This document shows, one piece after another, positions 1 through 8,308 of a stretch of 64,000 nucleotides of DNA. The stretch's first letter is position 1. Each line of letters begins with the position of its first letter. Below the pieces are notes generated by a model. The model had not been told where the DNA came from and made no database searches. It saw nothing but the letters and a program-made list of their open reading frames with translations. This DNA comes from JANNBN01 sp031430595 (GTDB taxonomy: Bacteria; Actinomycetota; Acidimicrobiia; Acidimicrobiales; JANYDT01), in the NCBI GenBank assembly GCA_031430595.1, contig JANPBU010000013.1, forward strand, positions 62,001 through 126,000, read 5' to 3'. Made by a program: the position numbers and the translations under genes.

Positions 1-327
1 CTTCGCAATCGAAACCACTAATCGTAAGTTCGCATTTGTGAGGTCGGTTTTCGCGTTGTCACCAAGACGCTTTTCACGATCGAGTTTACGACGCTCTTCA
101 AATTTGACGTCTTGACCACTCGCAGCTATCTCGGCCAGTCGTACTTCGGCCAGTACGCCAACTGCTATCGCTGACGCCAATCGAACCTCTCCTTCACCGT
201 TCAGAAGGGGTACGCGACCGATTTCTTTTAAGTACTGGCGAACCGGATCCGCGGCGTATCCACCGGCACCCGTTAAGGCTTGAGGTCTTGTCCCCTCGCT
301 GGAGTCTCCGAAGTCAGTGTTCCCCAT
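1..327 (-). CDS. rpoD: Primary RNA polymerase sigma-70 factor, N-terminal part (cut by window edge)
   Basis: The reading frame runs from an ATG at 327 off the left edge, giving 109 residues. It encodes the sigma region 1.2 signature DPVRQYLKEIGRVPLL (residues 27-42) and ends in NLRLVVSIAK, the start of region 2.1. This is typical of a group 1 or group 2 sigma factor that directs core RNA polymerase to housekeeping promoters. No other in-frame ATG, GTG or TTG lies before region 1.2, so the start at 327 is well supported, and it lies 55 bases inside the end of dnaG. The dnaG-rpoD order is the classical macromolecular synthesis arrangement. Whether this is the principal sigma or a close paralogue cannot be settled from the N-terminus. 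Confidence 0.9.
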   Translation of the reverse strand, partial: MGNTDFGDSSEGTRPQALTGAGGYAADPVRQYLKEIGRVPLLNGEGEVRLASAIAVGVLAEVRLAEIAASGQDVKFEERRKLDREKRLGDNAKTDLTNANLRLVVSIAK

Positions 328-2360
328 GTCTGGAACCAGGGTACCAACTGGCGGAGGGCCCCGGAACGGCTTTCTGATTCGGTCAATTCCATCTGCCTGA
401 GACGCAACCAACCCACCTCTGTTACCGCTGAGTGCGTTGGATGACGACGCAAAAAGTCGACGGTGCGTGCGACAGCAAGCTTGACCACCAGCGAGGCGAC
501 GTCTTCGGCATCAGATGGCACCTCCTCGACCGCTAGGCGTTGCAGCAACGCCAACATGTTGTGAGTTTCCACTGCCCGACCGGCAGTCTGAGCCTCATCA
601 TCTGCCTGACCATCAATCTCGGACTGACCGGGAGTCTGGAGTCGATCAATCGCCAACGTCACGTCGCCTACTTCCATCAACAACGCGAAGGCGCTTGCGT
701 GCAGTTCCGAAGAGAAAATGGACTCAGTAGCGAATTCGATTACCGACTCAGGTTCATGAATAAGCAGGAGAAGCAGGTTTTCTTCGGCGCGACCGCTTCG
801 TTCTGTTGCGGCCGTCGCTGCTGTTGCGGGCGAACTCGCTCGGCCAATGACGCGAGCCAGCGGACGGGCTCGTTTGAAGACCTCACCGCGTGAAAGATCT
901 ACCGCAGCACCAGGGTCTTCATTCGGCACACTTCGGTCGGACGTCGAACTACTGGTCGCACCGGATGAGGCTGGTGTAGAGGTTCGAGACCCGGTTTCGG
1001 TTGGCCCCACACTCGGTTGATTCGCTGGCGTTGAACGTTTCGCAGTCTTGGCCTGCGGTGGATTCTTGACCCGAACCGGACGTCGTTGCAGGTCGGCAAG
1101 CACGTTCGCCATGATCGTTTCTGAAACGTTGCATCGATCTGCGACCGATCGCAAATACTGCTCTCTCACGAATAGGCTGGGATGTTCGTGCACGATTTCG
1201 GCTGCTCGTTCGAATGCTCGCCCACGACCCTCTACCGTTTTGAGGTCAGATGCATCAAGCATTCGTTCCAAGCGGAACAACAAAAAAGGCCGGGCGTTGG
1301 CTACGGCAAGTTTCAAGGCTTCCGGGTCGGTCCGAGCCAAGTCAGCCGGGTCGGTTCCCGGTGGAAAGTCGACAACTGCCAAGTCGATTTCGTATCGACG
1401 TTCCCATTCGTAAAACTTTTCGGCCGCATTCTGACCGGCCGAATCTGCGTCGTAGGCCAACACAATTCGACGGGCAAAGTTCTTCAACATTTTGAAATGC
1501 TCATCGGCAAGAGCGGTGCCACACGTTGCGACTGCCCTGGCCATTCCCGAACGGTGGAAGGCAATAACGTCGGTGTACCCCTCACAAACAATGACCTCGC
1601 CAGCGTCGACAATGCCCTGTTTGGCCCAGTTCAGGCCGTACAGGGTTCGACTCTTTGAGTAGAGCAGCGTTTCTGACGAATTCTTGTATTTGGGCCCGTC
1701 GACATCAGGAAGTTTGCGTCCGCCAAACGCTATGACTTGGCCCGAGGTGTCGAAGATTGGAAAGAGAATTCGGCTCTGAAAAAAGTCGGTGAGTCTCCCG
1801 CTTCGGTTGATATAGCCAAGCCCGGTATCTTTAGCAATATCGGCCGGGATACTCAACGACTTCGTCAGTTGGTCCCATCCGTCGGGTGCCCAACCAAGTT
1901 TGAAACGGCGAACAGTTTCACTGTCGTACCCGCGTGATTTCAAATAATGCCGTGCTTGGCCTGCACCCGGGGTCGTGAGAAGTTGTTCGTGGTACCAGTC
2001 AAGCGAACGATCCATCGCCTCTTTCAAACGTTCACGCCGACGACGATCTTTGCTCGTCGATTCGTTGTCATACTCAAGCGCAATCCCCGCCTTTGAAGCC
2101 AACCTTTCAACCGCAGCGGCAAAATCGAGATGTTCAAGCTCCATAACGAAACGGATGACATCGCCTTTGGCCTGGCATCCAAAGCAGTAATACAGACCCT
2201 TTTCAGGATTAATAGTAAAACTCGGTGATTTTTCAGAATGAAAAGGGCACAACCCTTTCCATCGTAAGCCAGCCCGTTGTAGTTGCAAATGTTCGGAAGC
2301 AACCGCGACGAAGTCGGTAGCTTCACGCACCTTTAGTATGTTTTGGTCTGAAAAACCCAT
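273..2360 (-). CDS. dnaG: DNA primase DnaG
   Basis: This 695-residue primase makes the RNA primers for replication. The CHC2-type zinc-binding domain is at the N-terminus (C38, H41, C59, C62). The TOPRIM core follows with EGYTD at 260-264 and the metal-binding DAD at 304-306. The start is placed at MGFSDQNIL because the open frame continues 29 codons upstream without primase similarity. The C-terminal third is a low-complexity Ser/Thr/Pro linker plus a divergent helicase-binding domain. Within it, around 570-655, DNA related to a dispersed repeat of this window adds a polar insert. The 3' end overlaps the sigma factor start by 55 bases, which suggests translational coupling. Confidence 0.96.
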   Translation of the reverse strand: MGFSDQNILKVREATDFVAVASEHLQLQRAGLRWKGLCPFHSEKSPSFTINPEKGLYYCFGCQAKGDVIRFVMELEHLDFAAAVERLASKAGIALEYDNESTSKDRRRRERLKEAMDRSLDWYHEQLLTTPGAGQARHYLKSRGYDSETVRRFKLGWAPDGWDQLTKSLSIPADIAKDTGLGYINRSGRLTDFFQSRILFPIFDTSGQVIAFGGRKLPDVDGPKYKNSSETLLYSKSRTLYGLNWAKQGIVDAGEVIVCEGYTDVIAFHRSGMARAVATCGTALADEHFKMLKNFARRIVLAYDADSAGQNAAEKFYEWERRYEIDLAVVDFPPGTDPADLARTDPEALKLAVANARPFLLFRLERMLDASDLKTVEGRGRAFERAAEIVHEHPSLFVREQYLRSVADRCNVSETIMANVLADLQRRPVRVKNPPQAKTAKRSTPANQPSVGPTETGSRTSTPASSGATSSSTSDRSVPNEDPGAAVDLSRGEVFKRARPLARVIGRASSPATAATAATERSGRAEENLLLLLIHEPESVIEFATESIFSSELHASAFALLMEVGDVTLAIDRLQTPGQSEIDGQADDEAQTAGRAVETHNMLALLQRLAVEEVPSDAEDVASLVVKLAVARTVDFLRRHPTHSAVTEVGWLRLRQMELTESESRSGALRQLVPWFQTWGTLTSETPARGQDLKP

Positions 2361-2369
2361 GTGGGTACC

Positions 2370-2394
2370 TTGTCGTTGTACATTGTCGTAGTAC
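2370..2394. promoter_or_regulatory. Tandem direct repeat between dnaG and the CarH-like gene; candidate operator
   Basis: Two near-identical 12-base units, TTGTCGTTGTAC (2370-2381) and TTGTCGTAGTAC (2383-2394), lie in tandem with a 13-base period. They are ten bases upstream of the dnaG start and 75 bases upstream of the divergent regulator. MerR/CarH and BldC-type regulators are known to use direct repeats, so an operator for the neighbouring regulator is a reasonable inference. Nothing here proves binding. Confidence 0.4.
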
Positions 2395-2468
2395 GACACG
2401 GCTTCAACGAGTCGCCAACTGATTCGCGTCACGGGTACGCGAATCACCCAGAACAGGCAAAGCCATCT

Positions 2469-3278
2469 ATGAACTTACAAGAGGCAGCCGACCGCCTCGG
2501 CGTTCACTACCAAACAGCATACCGGTGGGTACGCGAGGGTCGACTTACCGCGATGAAGGTGGGTGCCTCGTACGAGGTCCCCGACGATGAATTGGCCGTG
2601 TTTCTCTCGCGTCGAGCGGTTCCTGTTGGTCCACCCGAACGCATCAAGGTACGAAGCTGGCCAACGATTCAAGACAATTTGTTTGCTGCGCTTCTTGATG
2701 GTGACGAACTCGATGCTCGGGCGATCGTCGACAGATTGCACGACTTGAATGTGCCGCTGCTTGAGCTCTGTGAAGAATTACTTGCACCAATCATGAGGAG
2801 AATTGGCGAAGGCTGGCACGCCGGCGAAGTATCGATTGCGGTGGAACACCGCGCCACGGCGATCGTTGAACGACTGCTGGCGAGAATCAGCACCAACCCG
2901 CGAGGCCGACCGCGAGGCAAGGCCGTCGTTGTGAGCCCTCCTGGCGATATGCATTCGCTTCCGTCCGCGATGGCGGCGCTCGTGCTTCGAGACGACCGTT
3001 GGAAGGTTCACCACCTTGGCTCAAATCTTCCGGTTGATGACCTCTTAGAATTTTCTCGCGAAGTTGCTGCTGACCTGGTCGTGCTTTCGATGACCTTTGT
3101 TCCACGCAATTCAGAAAACCCGTCGTATAACGGAACCCGCAGTCTTGAAGGCCTCATTGCAAAACTTGAGAGCCAAGGTCATCGCGTGTTATTAGGTGGT
3201 CCTGGCCACACCTTGAGTGAACTTGTGGCAATTGCTCGAAGCAAAAACCGACTGGTTTCAGACACTAAGCCAGCTTAG
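2469..3278 (+). CDS. CarH/LitR-like cobalamin photoreceptor regulator with excisionase-type HTH
   Basis: The 269-residue protein begins with an excisionase/BldC-type winged helix (residues 1-50, HYQTAYRWVREGRL), then a four-helix cobalamin cap and a Rossmann B12-binding domain (about 150-260). The cap carries W116-H117 and E126-H127, the W-x9-EH spacing of CarH light sensors, where Trp and Glu-His pack on the adenosyl group and the His next to Trp becomes a ligand after light. H162 in GDMHSLP matches the lower cobalt ligand, although the usual Gly three residues on is Pro. LGSNLP at 183-188 fits the B12-fold nucleotide loop. The inferred role is an adenosylcobalamin-dependent, light-released repressor. 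The ATG at 2469 is chosen because upstream codons lack family similarity. No carotenoid genes are nearby, so the targets are unknown. Confidence 0.85.
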   Translation: MNLQEAADRLGVHYQTAYRWVREGRLTAMKVGASYEVPDDELAVFLSRRAVPVGPPERIKVRSWPTIQDNLFAALLDGDELDARAIVDRLHDLNVPLLELCEELLAPIMRRIGEGWHAGEVSIAVEHRATAIVERLLARISTNPRGRPRGKAVVVSPPGDMHSLPSAMAALVLRDDRWKVHHLGSNLPVDDLLEFSREVAADLVVLSMTFVPRNSENPSYNGTRSLEGLIAKLESQGHRVLLGGPGHTLSELVAIARSKNRLVSDTKPA

Positions 3279-3282
3279 CAAT

Positions 3283-6102
3283 TCAACCTGAGTTGCGAAG
3301 TGCGGTTGCGATACCGTTAATCGTCAGGTGGATGCCGCGTTGCACGAGTTCATCGCTGTCACCTCCACGGTGGCGGCGAAGCAACGCCAGTTGCAAAGCG
3401 TGCAGAGGCTCAAGATACGGAAATCGATTTCGAATCGAGCGGGCGAGCGACGGGTTATCAGCCAGCGGTGCTGCACCAGAAATTTCGCGAAGCCAATGCA
3501 CGGTCAACGAGTGTTCGTGAGTGATTCGCTCAAGGACTACTTCGCGTTTGCTTTGATCTACGATGAGTGCTGCATAGCGCCGACCAATCCCAACATCGGT
3601 TTTGGCTAGCACCATGTCTAAGTTCGACAACATGGTTCTAAAAAATGGCCAGCGTACATACATCTCTTGAAACACTGCCAACGAGCCGGGGTCTTGTGCG
3701 ATGACTGCGCCGAAGCCACTTCCGGCCCCGAACCAACCGGGTAAAGACAACCGAGTTTGTGCCCAAGAAAACACCCAAGGGATTGCTCTCAGGTCTTCTA
3801 TTCGCGTCGAAGGCTTCCGAGACGCTGGACGCGAACCAATGTTCAGTTGCGCAATTTCAGCAATCGGGGTGAGTGCTCTAAACGCTTCGACGAAGCCTTC
3901 GGTTTCATATACGAGTCCCCGATACGACGATCGTGAAGCTTCAGCGACTTTGGCCAACAGCAGACCATAGCGTTCGCAGTCTTCGATAGAAGGTTCATGG
4001 TTGATGGCGGTCGCTTCGATCGTTGCAGCGACGAGGGCTGAGAGGTTTCGGTGGGCAAGTTCTCGATCAGCAAATTTCGCCGCAACCATTTCACCCTGTT
4101 CAGTCACACGAATTGATCCGCCGACCGTTCCACTTGGTTGAGCCAACACTGCGTCATATGTTGGGCCTCCTCCACGACCAACCGTACCGCCCCGGCCATG
4201 AAACAACCGTAGTTTTACCCCGGCCGAGTCAGCGACGTTCGCCAACGACCTAAGCGCCCGGTACAACGCCCAGTTAGCGGCAAGATAGCCACCGTCTTTC
4301 GTTGAATCGCTATAGCCCACCATCACTTCTTGTGTGTTGCTGCGACCCTCCAAGGCCCCTCGATATATCGGCGTCGCGAGCAGCCGGGCAAGGGTGTCGG
4401 ATGCTGCGTGAAGGTCACCAATGGTTTCGAACAAAGGAACGATATCTGTACGCAGATGAAGTCGACCATCCATGACCTGCGCCAAGCCAGTTTCTTTCGC
4501 CAGCACGGCTACTTCAAGCATGTCGCTCACCGATTCACACTTCGAAATAATGAGGTGGGCTATCACATGGTCACCCGACCGGTCCATGACCGTACAGGCC
4601 ATTTCAAAGATGGCCAATTCATCTGCCGCGATTTTGTCGAGATGCGCCGTTCGGCTGCGCAGCGGTCGCGGCGAGAGTAACTCGTTACTCAGCAAAACAA
4701 CTCGTTCGGCTTCGGTCAGGTCGCCGTACACTGACGATTCACTAATCACCCCAGCCTGCGCCAAAAGTTGCGCAACCACGTGCTCGTGAACCTCACTGTT
4801 TTGGCGCAAATCAAGGGCACACAGATGAAACCCGAAAATCTCGACCGTTCTACGAACCGGTCGAACCATTCGTTCGGCCAGTACTTTTGCACCGTGGCCA
4901 ACGAGAGAGTCTTCAATCGCCTGAAGGTCAGCGACAAGTTCCGAAGGGCTGAGGTACGGAGGCAAACTCTTTGTATGCGTACGAAGATCTACTCGATCAT
5001 CGATTCCGGGGGCCATCAGTCGAGCGGTAGCAGCCAGGCGGCTGCGCATACCTCGCAACGCCCGACGATAGGGCTCATCGGTGCGAAAAAGCGATGCATC
5101 AAGCGATGATTCGGCCAGCGCAGATACTTCAGCCGTAACCTCTACCAATCGATCAGAAATCGACAAATCGTGGCTCAGCGAATCAAGAGCCTCCATATGG
5201 TGCAGTAGGGCAACGCGAATCTGGGCGCTTGTTGCAGCCAACAAAACATCGGCCGTAACAAACGGGTTTCCGTCTCGGTCACCCCCAATCCACGTACCCA
5301 TCGTCAGAAGTGGAGCGGGCTCGTAGGCTGGCTGCCCCGGCCACTGGCGATCTACCGCACTACCAATTTCGTCGTGGATACCGACCATCTCGGTAAACAA
5401 CGACCGCTCGAAATAACCGAGGGACTCATTTATTTCATCAACAACTCGAAGTTTTGAGAGGCGCAATATTGCGGTTTGCCACAGCAATAACACTTCCGTT
5501 CGAAGCGACTCTTCCCATGCGGTAACAACAGCCGAAATCTCATCGGCTCGGTCGGCACTTAACAGCAACACCGAAATGCGGTGCTGAATATCAAGGATTG
5601 TTTTGCGACGAACCTCGGTAGGGTGCGCTGTTAACACCGGAACCACACTGGACAGTTCAAGCAGTTTCAGCGTTTCCTCGCGACTCCAACCGTCTGCACA
5701 CAAACGATCAATCGCATGGTCAATACTTCCGACCTGCGGGGGCGAACCAAGTCGGCGGTGATATCGACGACGACGAGTGTGTTGCACGTCTTCGGCGACG
5801 TTGGCCAACAACGAGAAGTAGCTAAACGCTCGAATAACGTCGAGTTGTGTCTGAATTGTCTGGCCAGAAAGGAACGTATCAAGTTCATCAAGTGTCTGAG
5901 CTCGTTCAGTTTCGGTTTCGGCGTCACGATGCAAATTCACCGACAATTGCCGAGCGTGCTCAACAACATCGAAAATGGCACCGCCTGCCTGCTCGCGCAC
6001 CACATCGCCAAGCAAACGACCAAGAAGGCGGATGTCTTCGTCAAGTAGGGCGTCCTTTGACGCCTCGACGGTGTTCGAAATACCTTTGTTCACGTATTTC
6101 AT
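3283..6102 (-). CDS. ppc: Phosphoenolpyruvate carboxylase
   Basis: The 939-residue enzyme carboxylates phosphoenolpyruvate to oxaloacetate, replenishing the TCA cycle. The family motifs are clear: the catalytic LTAHPTE (H160), GGDRDGNPFVT, GYSDSTKDGGYLA and the glycine-rich FHGRGGTVGRGGGP. The C-terminus ends NSG rather than the usual NTG. The length is normal for bacterial PEPC. The start is placed at MKYVNKG because the preceding 32 in-frame codons are unrelated and include sequence shared with the divergent rsgA leader. The neighbouring CarH-like gene converges on it with 4 bases between the stop codons. Confidence 0.97.
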   Translation of the reverse strand: MKYVNKGISNTVEASKDALLDEDIRLLGRLLGDVVREQAGGAIFDVVEHARQLSVNLHRDAETETERAQTLDELDTFLSGQTIQTQLDVIRAFSYFSLLANVAEDVQHTRRRRYHRRLGSPPQVGSIDHAIDRLCADGWSREETLKLLELSSVVPVLTAHPTEVRRKTILDIQHRISVLLLSADRADEISAVVTAWEESLRTEVLLLWQTAILRLSKLRVVDEINESLGYFERSLFTEMVGIHDEIGSAVDRQWPGQPAYEPAPLLTMGTWIGGDRDGNPFVTADVLLAATSAQIRVALLHHMEALDSLSHDLSISDRLVEVTAEVSALAESSLDASLFRTDEPYRRALRGMRSRLAATARLMAPGIDDRVDLRTHTKSLPPYLSPSELVADLQAIEDSLVGHGAKVLAERMVRPVRRTVEIFGFHLCALDLRQNSEVHEHVVAQLLAQAGVISESSVYGDLTEAERVVLLSNELLSPRPLRSRTAHLDKIAADELAIFEMACTVMDRSGDHVIAHLIISKCESVSDMLEVAVLAKETGLAQVMDGRLHLRTDIVPLFETIGDLHAASDTLARLLATPIYRGALEGRSNTQEVMVGYSDSTKDGGYLAANWALYRALRSLANVADSAGVKLRLFHGRGGTVGRGGGPTYDAVLAQPSGTVGGSIRVTEQGEMVAAKFADRELAHRNLSALVAATIEATAINHEPSIEDCERYGLLLAKVAEASRSSYRGLVYETEGFVEAFRALTPIAEIAQLNIGSRPASRKPSTRIEDLRAIPWVFSWAQTRLSLPGWFGAGSGFGAVIAQDPGSLAVFQEMYVRWPFFRTMLSNLDMVLAKTDVGIGRRYAALIVDQSKREVVLERITHEHSLTVHWLREISGAAPLADNPSLARSIRNRFPYLEPLHALQLALLRRHRGGDSDELVQRGIHLTINGIATALRNSG

Positions 6103-6177
6103 TCTTGCGGATGTGGCGGGTGTGCCCGACCCACTAGGCCCGGCAGGGTCAGCCAGTCCGTTAGCGTGGTGACACCG

Positions 6178-7272
6178 ATGCATTCGCCAACCCCGCAACC
6201 CACACCGACACCTGGCTTCCTAGGGTGGTCTGCTCGAAATGATGCGCTGCTCGAGAGCATGGCGCAATTGGTTGACAGCAATGTTCTTATTGGTCGAGTC
6301 ATCATGCAACATCGGGGTCGTTGGACCGTCTCTACCCCGTTGGCCAATTTCCAAAACGATCTGCCTGGTCGCTTCCGCCTCGGCGATTCTCTCAACGTTC
6401 CAGCGGTTGGCGATTGGGTTCGTTTCACACCCCGCCACCTTGATCACACCGGAACTATTGTTGATGTTGTTGCGCGAACAAGTGCGCTGGTTCGCTTATC
6501 GATCGGCGGAACAAGCCTTCCGCAAGTCATTGCCGCCAACGTAGACATCGTCTTGGTGGTTGTTCCCCTTGACGCGGAAATCAACATTCGGCGAATCGAA
6601 CGTCAACTTACAACCGTCTGGGAAAGCGGCGCTCGACCGGTATTGGTCGGAACCAAACTCGATAGCGAATTCCCCGGCGCTTCAGACGCACTTCGAGCTG
6701 CTGCGGTTGGGGTTGATTCGTTGATTACTTCGGCAGTAACCGGGGAAGGTCTCGATTCTCTTGCTGCACTCGCAACCACCGGTGTCACCTTTGTGTTGCT
6801 TGGTACATCTGGTGCCGGAAAGTCAACGCTTGTCAACCATCTGGTTGGCTACGAGGTTATGGCCACCTCAGAGGTGGGGGTGGCCGGCAAAGGTCGACAC
6901 ACGACCACGCACCGCGAACTTGTTGCGGTTCCGACGGGGGCCTTTATGATCGACACACCCGGAATGCGCGAAATGGGGCTCTGGGTCGCAGGCGGCGAAG
7001 ATGGGCTGGCTGCAACATTTTCTGATATTGATGAAGTTGCCGAAGCCTGTCGCTTCTCGGACTGCAGGCACGCAGGTGACGCCGGTTGTGCCATTGCAGC
7101 AGCACTTTCCGATGGCACGCTTGCTTACGATCGAGTTGATGCTTGGAGAAACCTATCGATCGAGCAATCGAGTATTGGCAAACGTCGTGAAGAGCGCGTC
7201 GCTGCAGCACGGCTGGGTGCCCGCCAAGCGGGGCGGGCAGCAATAAAGCCCCCACCACGCAAGGGCATATGA
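6178..7272 (+). CDS. rsgA: Ribosome small subunit-dependent GTPase A
   Basis: This circularly permuted GTPase assists late 30S subunit maturation. An N-terminal OB-fold (about 36-110) precedes G4 (TKLD, 159-162), then G1 (GTSGAGKST, 209-217), the switch segment GKGRHTTT and G3 (DTPG, 259-262). The C-terminal zinc finger is complete as C291-x4-C296-x-H298-x5-C304. The chosen ATG at 6178 follows an in-frame GTG at 6166 that could also serve. The Ser/Thr/Pro-rich first 14 residues may be a disordered tail. The gene is divergent from ppc and ends one base before the convergent oxidoreductase gene. Confidence 0.95.
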   Translation: MHSPTPQPTPTPGFLGWSARNDALLESMAQLVDSNVLIGRVIMQHRGRWTVSTPLANFQNDLPGRFRLGDSLNVPAVGDWVRFTPRHLDHTGTIVDVVARTSALVRLSIGGTSLPQVIAANVDIVLVVVPLDAEINIRRIERQLTTVWESGARPVLVGTKLDSEFPGASDALRAAAVGVDSLITSAVTGEGLDSLAALATTGVTFVLLGTSGAGKSTLVNHLVGYEVMATSEVGVAGKGRHTTTHRELVAVPTGAFMIDTPGMREMGLWVAGGEDGLAATFSDIDEVAEACRFSDCRHAGDAGCAIAAALSDGTLAYDRVDAWRNLSIEQSSIGKRREERVAAARLGARQAGRAAIKPPPRKGI

Positions 7273-7273
7273 C

Positions 7274-8194
7274 CTAAACGAGGTGAACAGCGACCTCAGA
7301 CCAAAAACGATCGTATGTGTCAGTACGTTGTTGAGCTGACTTTCCGAGGGTGAAATCGGGAAGAATGAACTCGTCAATACCCAATTCTTTGTACTGGGCG
7401 ATCATTTCAGTTAACTGAGCCGGGTTACCAATCAACGAACGGTCAACCGGAGCGTTGGCCCGAATTTTCTCAGCGACCGCCTGATCATCGACCATAAAGA
7501 CCAACGCTTGAGCGCTGCGGCGAAGTTTCGTTGGCGAACGGCCCTCTTGTTCAAGCGCAGCGTCCATAACAACACTCGCCGTTTTCACTCGCTCAGGGGT
7601 ACCCCACACGTTCCATTCGTCGGCCCAACGCGCCGCTATTCGGCTCATTCGTGGCCCGCTGGTTCCGACCAAAAGAGGAAGGGGTGATTGCACCGGTTTC
7701 GGCTCGCACGGGGCATCAGTGATCGAGAAAAAGCGACCGGCGAAACTTGAGCGAGGCTGACTCAACAACATTCTTGTGATCTGAATCGCCTCATCGAAAC
7801 GAGTGACACGATCACCTGCTTCAAAAAGTTCAATACCGTAGGCAGTGTGTTCGTTTACCTGCCACCCGGCCCCTAACCCCAAAATGAACCGACCCCCAGA
7901 AATCTGGTCAATTGTCGCCGCTCGATTCGCCAAAATGGCCGGGTGATGCACCGTTGTGGGGGCCACAAGCGTACCGAGACGAACCCGCGATGTCGCTGCG
8001 GCGAGTGCACCCACCGTTGCCCAACACTCAAGCCCCGGGTCATCGGACACTGATCCGTCAGGACGGTCCATCATGTAATGGTCAGCAAACCACAGGCATT
8101 CCCAGTAACCGGACTCGCCGCCATCAACATGGCGGGCAAAGTCGAGCAATTCGTGCCAGGGACGTTCGAAGCTTGGCCACACGGAAAATTTCAT
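7274..8194 (-). CDS. Luciferase-like (LLM) F420-type oxidoreductase
   Basis: The 306-residue TIM-barrel protein belongs to the luciferase-like monooxygenase superfamily. Recognisable segments are LWFADHYM near the N-terminus, the conserved core of RVRLGTLVAPTTVHHPAILA, SGGRFILGLGAGW and PLLVGTSGP. In actinobacteria most such proteins use reduced F420, so that cofactor is inferred. The substrate cannot be read from the sequence. The ATG at 8194 is used because the longer open frame upstream runs through the intergenic repeat. It is convergent with rsgA and divergent from the acyl-CoA ligase gene. Confidence 0.85.
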   Translation of the reverse strand: MKFSVWPSFERPWHELLDFARHVDGGESGYWECLWFADHYMMDRPDGSVSDDPGLECWATVGALAAATSRVRLGTLVAPTTVHHPAILANRAATIDQISGGRFILGLGAGWQVNEHTAYGIELFEAGDRVTRFDEAIQITRMLLSQPRSSFAGRFFSITDAPCEPKPVQSPLPLLVGTSGPRMSRIAARWADEWNVWGTPERVKTASVVMDAALEQEGRSPTKLRRSAQALVFMVDDQAVAEKIRANAPVDRSLIGNPAQLTEMIAQYKELGIDEFILPDFTLGKSAQQRTDTYDRFWSEVAVHLV

Positions 8195-8228
8195 AGAGTT
8201 AGAACCTAGTTCCGTTCCCCGGCCCGAA

Positions 8229-8271
8229 GTCTGAACGCAGTTCCATTGACTGACAGGCGGTCCGAGAATCA
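8229..8271. repeat. Copy of a dispersed ~40-bp repeat (intergenic)
   Basis: This stretch contains GAACGCAGTTC, then TTGACTGACAGGCGGTC and GAGAATCA. It matches the copies at 11801-11843 (most positions) and 15195-15232 (shorter). The core TGACAGGC resembles a partial inverted repeat. It lies in the promoter region shared by two divergent genes. Confidence 0.6.
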
Positions 8272-8308
8272 ACTTTGACGTGACGAATGCCACTAGGTTG
8301 GTTTCATT

